A DNA stretch of 64,000 nucleotides from Eopsaltria australis (Eukaryota > Chordata > Aves > Passeriformes > Petroicidae): contig JAVTVJ010001689.1 of the NCBI GenBank assembly GCA_034509425.1, positions 1-64,000 of the forward strand, in the 5' to 3' direction. The first letter of the stretch is position 1, and every line of letters begins with the position of its first letter. Below the pieces are notes generated by a model. The model searched no databases. It saw nothing but the letters and a program-made list of their open reading frames with translations, and was not told where the DNA came from. The position numbers and the translations under genes are program-made. Of this stretch, positions 57,015 to 64,000 are shown in pieces.

Positions 57015-60000
57015 ACCGAAAAATGATGTAATAATTTCCTAAAATCGGCCCAAAAATGAGCCAAAATAGCCTCAAAAATAGCCCAAAAATGGCCCAAAAA
57101 TGACCCCAAAATACCCCAAAAATGGGCCCAAAAATGACCCAAAAATGACTGAAAAATTGCCCAAAATTCCCATGAAAATTACCAAAAAAGGGCCAAAAAT
57201 GACCCAAAAACCAACGAAAAATGACCCAAAAATGGCCCAAAAATTACCCAAAAATGGCCTTGAATCGGCCCAAAAAATTGCCCCAAAAAGAGCCAGGAAT
57301 TGCCCAAAAATGGCCCAAAAATCGGCACAAAAATGACCAAAAAATGACTCGAAAATGACCCAAAAATGACCTACAAATGACTCAAAAATTACACCAAAAA
57401 CAACTAAAAATGACCAAAGAATGGCTAAAAAATAGCCCAAAATTGCCCCAAAAATGACCCAAAAATCACCCAAGTTCCCCCCAAAACAATACAATAATTG
57501 CGCAAAAATGGCAAGAAAAATGACACAAAAATGACCCCAAAAAGACCAAAAATGCCCCCCCAATGGCTTAAAAATATCCGAAAAATGATGTAATAATTTC
57601 CTAAAAATGACCCCCCAATGAGCAAAAAAACCCTCAAAAACAGCCCAAAAAATTGCCACAAAAATGACTCGAAAATGTCCAAAAGCTGACCCAAAAAATG
57701 ACCCCAAAATGGCCTACAAATGACCCAAAAATGACTGAAAAATAGCACAAAACTCCCTTGAAAATTACCCAAAAAATGGTCCAAAAATGGTCCAAAAATG
57801 ACCCAAAAATCAACCAAAAATCGACCAAAAATGGTCCAATAATTGCCCAAAAATGGCCCCAAAATGAAACAGAAATGACCCAAAAACGACCCAAAAAGGA
57901 CTGAATAATTGCCCAAAATTCCCTTGAAAATTACCGGGAAAAAGGCCCTAAATATGACCCAAAAATCAACCAAAACTGACCCAAAACTGACCCAAAAACA
58001 GCCCAGGAAATGGCCCCCAAAATGACTTGAAAATGTCCCAAAAATGTCCCAAAAATGACTCCAAAATGGCCTCCAAATGACTCAAAAATTACAGAAAAAA
58101 GAACTAAAAATGACCAAAGAATGGCTAAAAAGTGGCCCCAAAATTGCCCAAAAATGACCCAAGAATCACCCAAGTTCCCCCCAAAACAATACAATAATTG
58201 CACAAAAATGGCACGAAAAATGACACAAAAATGAACCCAAAAAGACCAAAAATGACCCCCCAATGGCTTAAAAATGACCGAAAAATGATGTAATGTTTTC
58301 CCAAAAATCGACCCAAAAATGAGCAAAAATATCCTCAATAATAGCCTCAAAAAGAGCCCCAAAATGGCCCAAAAATGACCTCAAAAAAACCCAAAAATGG
58401 CCCCAAAAATGACCCAAAAATGACCCCAAAAAAACCCAAAAATGGCCCCAAAAATGACCCAAAAATGACTGGAAAATTGCCCAAAATTCCCATGAAAATT
58501 ACCAAAAAAAGGGCCAAAAATGACCACAAACTCAACCAAAAATGACTCAAAAATCAACCAAAAATGACCCAAAAATGGCTTAAAAATGGCCTTGAATCGG
58601 CCCAAAAAATTGCCCCAAAAATGACCCAATCATAACCCCAAAATGAGCCAATAATTGCCCAAAAATGGCCCAAAATCGACACAAAAATGACCCAAAAAAT
58701 GACTCGAAAATGTCCCAAAAATGACCCAAAAATGACCTACCAATGACTCAAAAACTGCCCAAAAAATAACTAAAAATGACCAAAGAATGGCTAAAAAATA
58801 GCCAAAAAATTGCCCTAAAAATAACCCTAAAATGGCTAAAAAATAGCCATATTATTGCCCAAAAATTGCCCCAAAAATGATCCAATAATTGCCCAAAATT
58901 GGCCCCAAAATGAAACAAAAATGACCCAGAAACGACCCAAAAACAGCCCCAAAAATGGCCCCAATAATGACTCGAAAATGTCCAAAAGCTGACCCAAAAA
59001 ATGACCCCAAAATGGCCTACAAATGACCCAAAAATGACTGAGAAATAGCACAAAACTCCCTCGAAAATTACCCAAAAAATGGTCCAAAAATGACCCAAAA
59101 TTGACCCAAAAATCAACCAAAAATGGCCCAAAATGGTCTAATAATTGCCCAAAAATGGCCCCAAAATGAAACAGAAATGACCCAAAAATGACCCAAAAAG
59201 GACTGAATAATTGCCCAAAATTCCCTTGAAAATTACCGGAAAAAAGGCCCTAAATATGATCCAAAAATCAACCAAAACTGACCCAAAACTGACCCAAAAC
59301 CAGCCCCAGAAATGGCCCCCAAAATGACTTGAAAATGTCCCAAAAATGTCCCAAAAATGTCCCAAAAATGACCCAAAAATGACCTACAAATGACTCAAAA
59401 ATTACACAGAAAAGAACTAAAAATGACCAAAGAATGGCTAAAAAGTAGCCCCAAAATTGCCCAAAAATGACCCAAAAATCACCCAAGTTCCCCCCAAAAC
59501 AATACAATAATTGCACAAAAATGGCAAGAAAAATGACACAAAAATGACCCCAAAAAGACCAAAAATGCCCCCCAATGGCTTAAAAATGTCCGAAAAATGA
59601 TGTAATAATTTCCTAAAAATGACCCCCCAATGAGCAAAAAAACCCTCAAAAACAGCCCAAAAAATTGCCACAAAAATGACCCAAAAAATAACCCAATCAT
59701 AACCCCAAAATGATCCATGAATTCCCCAAAAATGGCCCAAAATCGACACAAAAATGACCCCAAAAATGACTTGAAAATGTCCCAAAAATGGCCCAAAAAT
59801 GACTCAAAAACTACCCAAAAAATAACTAAAAATACCCAAAAAATTGCCTAAAAAATAGCCAAAAAATTGCCTAAAAATGACGCAAAAATGACCCAAAATG
59901 ATCCAATAATTGCCCAAAAATGGCCCCAAAATGAAACAAAAATGACCCAGAAACGACCCAAAAACAGCCCCAAAAATGGCCACAATAATGACTCGAAAAT

Positions 60001-63000
60001 GTCCAAAAGCTGACCCAAAAAATGACCCCAAAATGGCCTACAAATGACCCAAAAATGACTGAAAAATAGCACAAAACTCCCTTGAAAATTACCCAAAAAA
60101 TGGTCCAAAAATGACCCCAAAATGAAACAGAAATCAACCAAAAATCAACCAAAACTGGCCCAAAATGGTCCAATAATTGCCCAAAAATGGCCCCAAAATG
60201 AAACAGAAATGACCCAAAAATGACCCAAAAAGGACTGAATAATTGCCCAAAATTCCCTTGAAAATTACCAGAAAAAAGGCCCTAAATATGATCCAAAAAT
60301 CAACCAAAACTGACTGAAAACTGACCCAAAAACAGCCCAGGAAATGGCCCCCAAAATGACTTGAAAATGTCCCAAAAATGTCCCAAAAATGACTCCAAAA
60401 TGGCCTCCAAATGACTCAAAAATTACAGAAAAAAGAACTAAAAATGACCAAAGAATGGCTAAAAAGTGGCCCCAAAATTGCCCCAAAAATGACCCAAAAA
60501 TCACCCAAGTTCCCCCCAAAACAATACAATAACTGCACAAAAATGGCTTAAAAATGACACAAAAATGACCCCAAAAAGACCAAAAATGACCCCCAAATGG
60601 CTTAAAAATGACCGAAAAATGATGTAATAATTTCCTAAAAATCGACCCAAAAATGAGCAAAAAAAGCCTCAAAAATAGCCTCAAAAGGAGCTTAAAAATG
60701 TTCCCAAAATAAGCCAAAAATGCCCCAAAAATTGCCCAAAAATGACTGAAAAATTGCCCATAATTCCCATGAAAATTACCAAAAAAAGGGCTAAAAATGA
60801 CCCAAAAATCAACCAAAAATGACCTAAAAATCAAACAAAAATGGCCTTGAATCGGCCCAAAAAAATGCCCCAAAAATGACCCAATCATAACCCCAAAATG
60901 AGCCAATAATTGCCCAAAAATGGCCCAAAATCGACACAAAAATGACCCCAAAAATGACCCGAAAATGTCCCGAAAACGACCCAAAAATGACCCAAAAATG
61001 ACCTACCAATGACTCAAAAACTGCCCAAAAAATAACTAAAAATGACCAAAGAATGGCTAAAAAATAGCCAAAAAATTGCCCAAAAATTGCCCCAAAAATG
61101 ACCCAAAACGATCCAATAATTGCCCAAAATTAGCCCCAAAACGAAACAAAAATGACCCAGAAACGACCCAAAAACAGCCCCAATAATGACTCGAAAATGT
61201 CCAAAAGCTGACCCAAAAAATGACCCCAAAATGGCCTACAAATGACCCAAAAATGACTGAAAAATAGCACAAAACTCCCTCGAAAATTACCCAAAAAATG
61301 GTCCAAAAATGGTCCAAAAATGAACAGAAATGACCCGAAAATGACCCAAAAAGGACTGAATAATTGCCCAAAATTCCCTTTAAAATTACCGGAAAAAAGG
61401 CCCTAAATATGATCCAAAAATCAACCAAAACTGACCCAAAACTGACCCCAAAACAGCCCCAGAAATGGCCCCCAAAATGACTTGAAAATGTCCCAAAAAT
61501 GTCCCAAAAATGTCCCAAAAACGAACCAAAAATGACCTACCAATGACTCAAAAATTACACAAAAAAGAACTAAAAATGACCAAAGAATGGCTAAAAAATA
61601 GCCCAAAATTGCCCCAAAAATGACCCAAAAATCACCCAAGGTCCCCCCAAAACAATACAATAATTGCACAAAAATGGCACGAAAAATGACACAAAAATGA
61701 CCCCCAATGGCTTAAAAATGTCCGAAAAATGATGTAATAATTTCCTAAAAATGACCCCCCAATGAGCAAAAAAACCCTCAAAAACAGCCCAAAAAATTGC
61801 CACAAAAATGACCCAAAAAATAACCCAATCATAACCCCAAAATGATCCATGAATTCCCCAAAAATGGCCCAAAATCGACACAAAAATGACCCCAAAAATG
61901 ACTTGAAAATGTCCCAAAAATGGCCAAAAAATTACTCAAAAACTACCCAAAAAATAACTAAAAATAACCAAAAAATGGCTAAAAAATACCCAAAAAATTG
62001 CCTAAAAATGACCCAAAAATGACCCAAAATGATCCAATAATTGCCCAAAATTGGCCCCAAAATGAAACAAAAACGACCCAGAAACGACCCAGAAACAGCC
62101 CCAAAAATGGCCCCAGTAATGACTCGAAAATGTCCAAAAGCTGACCCAAAAAATGACCCCAAAATGGCCTACAAATGACCCAAAAATGACTGAAAAATCG
62201 CACAAAACTCCCTTGAAAATTACCCAAAAAATGGTCCAAAAATGACCCCAAAATGAAACAGAAATCAACCAAAAATCAACCAAAACTGGCCCAAAATGGT
62301 CCAATAATTGCCCAAAAATGGCCCAAAAATGAAACAGAAATGACCCAAAAATGACCCAAAAAGGACTGAATAATTGCCCAAAATTCCCTTGAAAATTACC
62401 AGAAAAAAGGCCCTAAATATGATCCAAAAATCAACCAAAACTGACTGAAAACTGACCCAAAAACAGCCCAGGAAATGGCCCCCAAAATGACTTGAAAATG
62501 TCCCAAAAATGTCCCAAAAATGACTCCAAAATGGCCTCCAAATGACTCAAAAATTACAGAAAAAACAACTAAAAATGACCAAAGAATGGCTAAAAAATAG
62601 CCCAAAATTGCCCCAAAAATGACCCAAAAATCACCCAAGGTCCCCCCAAAACAATACAATAATTGCACAAAAATGGCACGAAAAATGACACAAAAATGAC
62701 CACCAAATGGCTTAAAAATGACCGAAAAATGATGTAATAATTTCCTAAAAATGACCCCACAATGAGCAAAAATAGCCTCAAAAATAGCCCAAAAAAATTG
62801 CCACAAAAATGACCCAAAAAATGACCCAATCATAACCCCAAAATGATCCAAGAATTGCCCAAAAATGGCCCAAAATCGACGCAAAAATGACCCCAAAAAT
62901 GACTTGAAAATGTCCCAAAAATGGCCCAAAAATGACTCAAAAACTACCCAAAAAATAACTAAAAATAACCAAAAAATGGCTAAAAAATACCCAAAAAATT

Positions 63001-64000
63001 GCCTAAAAATGACCCAAAAATGACCCAAAATGATCCAATAATTGCCCAAAATTGGCCCCAAAATGAAACAAAAACGACCCAGAAACGACCCAGAAACAGC
63101 CCCAAAAATGGCCCCAGTAATGACTCGAAAATGTCCAAAAGCTGACCCAAAAAATGACCCCAAAATGGCCTACAAATGACCCAAAAATGACTGAAAAATA
63201 GCACAAAACTCCCTTGAAAATTACCCAAAAAATGGCCCAAAAATGACCCAAAAATCGACCAAAAATGACTCCAAAATGGCCTACAAATGACTCAAAAATT
63301 ACACAGAAAAGAACTAAAAATGACCAAAGAATGGCTAAAAAGTAGCCTCAAAATTGCCCAAAAATGACCCAAAAATCACCCAAGCTCCCCCCAAAACAAT
63401 ACAATAATTGCACAAAAATGGCACGAAAAATGACACAAAAATGACCCCAAAAAGACCAAAAATGACCCCCCAATGGCTTAAAAATGACCGAAAAATGATG
63501 TAATGATTTCCAAAAATCGACGCAAAAATGAGCAAAAATGACTGAAAAATTGCCCAAAATTCCCATGAAAATTACCAAAAAAAGGGCCAAAAATTACCCA
63601 AAAATCAAACAAAATTGACCCAAAAATCAAACAAAAATGACCCAAAAATGGCCCAAAAATGGCCTTGAATCGGGCCCAAAAATGACCCAATCATAACCCC
63701 AAAATGAGCCAATAATTGCCCAAAAATGGCCCAAAATCGACAAAAAAATGACCAAAAAATGACTCGAAAATGTCCCAAAAACGACCCAAAAATGACCTAC
63801 AAATGACTCAAAAATTACACAAAAAAACAACTAAAAATGACCAAAGAATGGCTAAAAAATAGCCCAAAATTGCCCAAAAATGACCCAAAAATCACCCAAG
63901 TTCCCCCAAAACAATACAATAATTGCACAAAAATGGCACGAAAAATGAAACAAAAATGACCCCAAAAACACCAAAAATGACCCCCAACTGGCTTAAAAAT

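Larger units (their letters stand above)
49593..64000. repeat. Satellite array, about 11-bp motif with higher-order structure
   Basis: The plus strand is a continuous run of degenerate units related to AAAAATGACCC, with variants such as CAAAAATGGCC, CCAAAATGGCC and ACGACCC. The A+C content is very high on this strand. From 52.2 kb on, a distinctive block with ACAATACAATAA recurs at 52211, 53346, 54524, 55665, 56410, 56924, 57486, 58186, 59499, 60521, 61652, 62651, 63396 and 63911. The left 2.6 kb lacks this block and is more irregular, as expected of an array edge. The array runs off the window. Confidence 0.97.

Noticed and set aside
49593..64000. CRISPR-like array
   Set aside because: There is no constant repeat with unique spacers; the units are degenerate and contiguous, and the context is a vertebrate genome.
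49593..64000. Telomeric or interstitial telomere repeat
   Set aside because: The G-rich strand unit TTTTTGGGTCA is not TTAGGG and no TTAGGG run is present.

Overview
The window looks like repeat-rich avian DNA, most likely from a songbird. Three things point there: two CR1 types (a CR1 LINE body and CR1 3' ends), an intronless olfactory receptor of the expanded bird OR14-like type, and LTRs resembling bird endogenous retroviruses. No intact host gene was found. Such a density of nested LTR elements beside a large satellite is what one expects of a W chromosome, a pericentromere or an unplaced scaffold, but that placement is inference.

Layout. 1-3458: no recognisable gene. 3459-10809: solo LTRs of three families and one olfactory receptor pseudogene (7201-9462, minus) split into three pieces by two LTR insertions with traceable target duplications. 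10810-18062: ERV1, an LTR-gag-pro-pol-LTR provirus (plus). 18063-23948: ERV2, a related but divergent provirus that has lost its 5' end and carries a 3' LTR with a 436-bp T tract. 23949-32142: LTR fragments, three copies of a long minus-strand LTR family (the first lies inside ERV2), an unidentified broken coding-like region and a 2-kb CR1 body. 32700-46237: ERV3 (minus, same lineage as ERV1 and ERV2), whose 3' LTR was split by a younger, nearly intact gamma-type provirus, ERV4 (32840-40125, minus). 46238-49592: CR1 pieces, solo LTRs, and an RNase H fragment related to ERV4. 49593-64000: a satellite array built on an approximately 11-bp motif, with kilobase-scale higher-order repeats, running off the window edge.

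How it works together. ERV1, ERV2 and ERV3 are one lineage: no env, 5-bp target duplication where testable, and gag and pro-pol in one frame separated by a single UAG inside a potential hairpin. Gag has membrane-spanning N-terminal segments in the two copies that retain that end. The lineage looks ERVL-like (class III), inferred from the 5-bp duplication and pol features. ERV4 is a class I (gamma-like) element: 4-bp duplication, one zinc knuckle, Gly2 for myristoylation, gag and pol separated by a single in-frame UGA, and no env. ERV1 and ERV3 carry many Trp-to-stop changes of the G-to-A type, while ERV2 keeps Trp at the homologous sites; this resembles cytidine deaminase editing.

The least explained structure is the satellite. 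It has 11-bp-spaced A-tracts, dense direct repeats of a TGACCC half-site, near-identical blocks repeating at offsets of about 5.0, 6.0 and 7.0 kb, and a minus strand almost free of stop codons. All identities, copy numbers and divergences are by eye.
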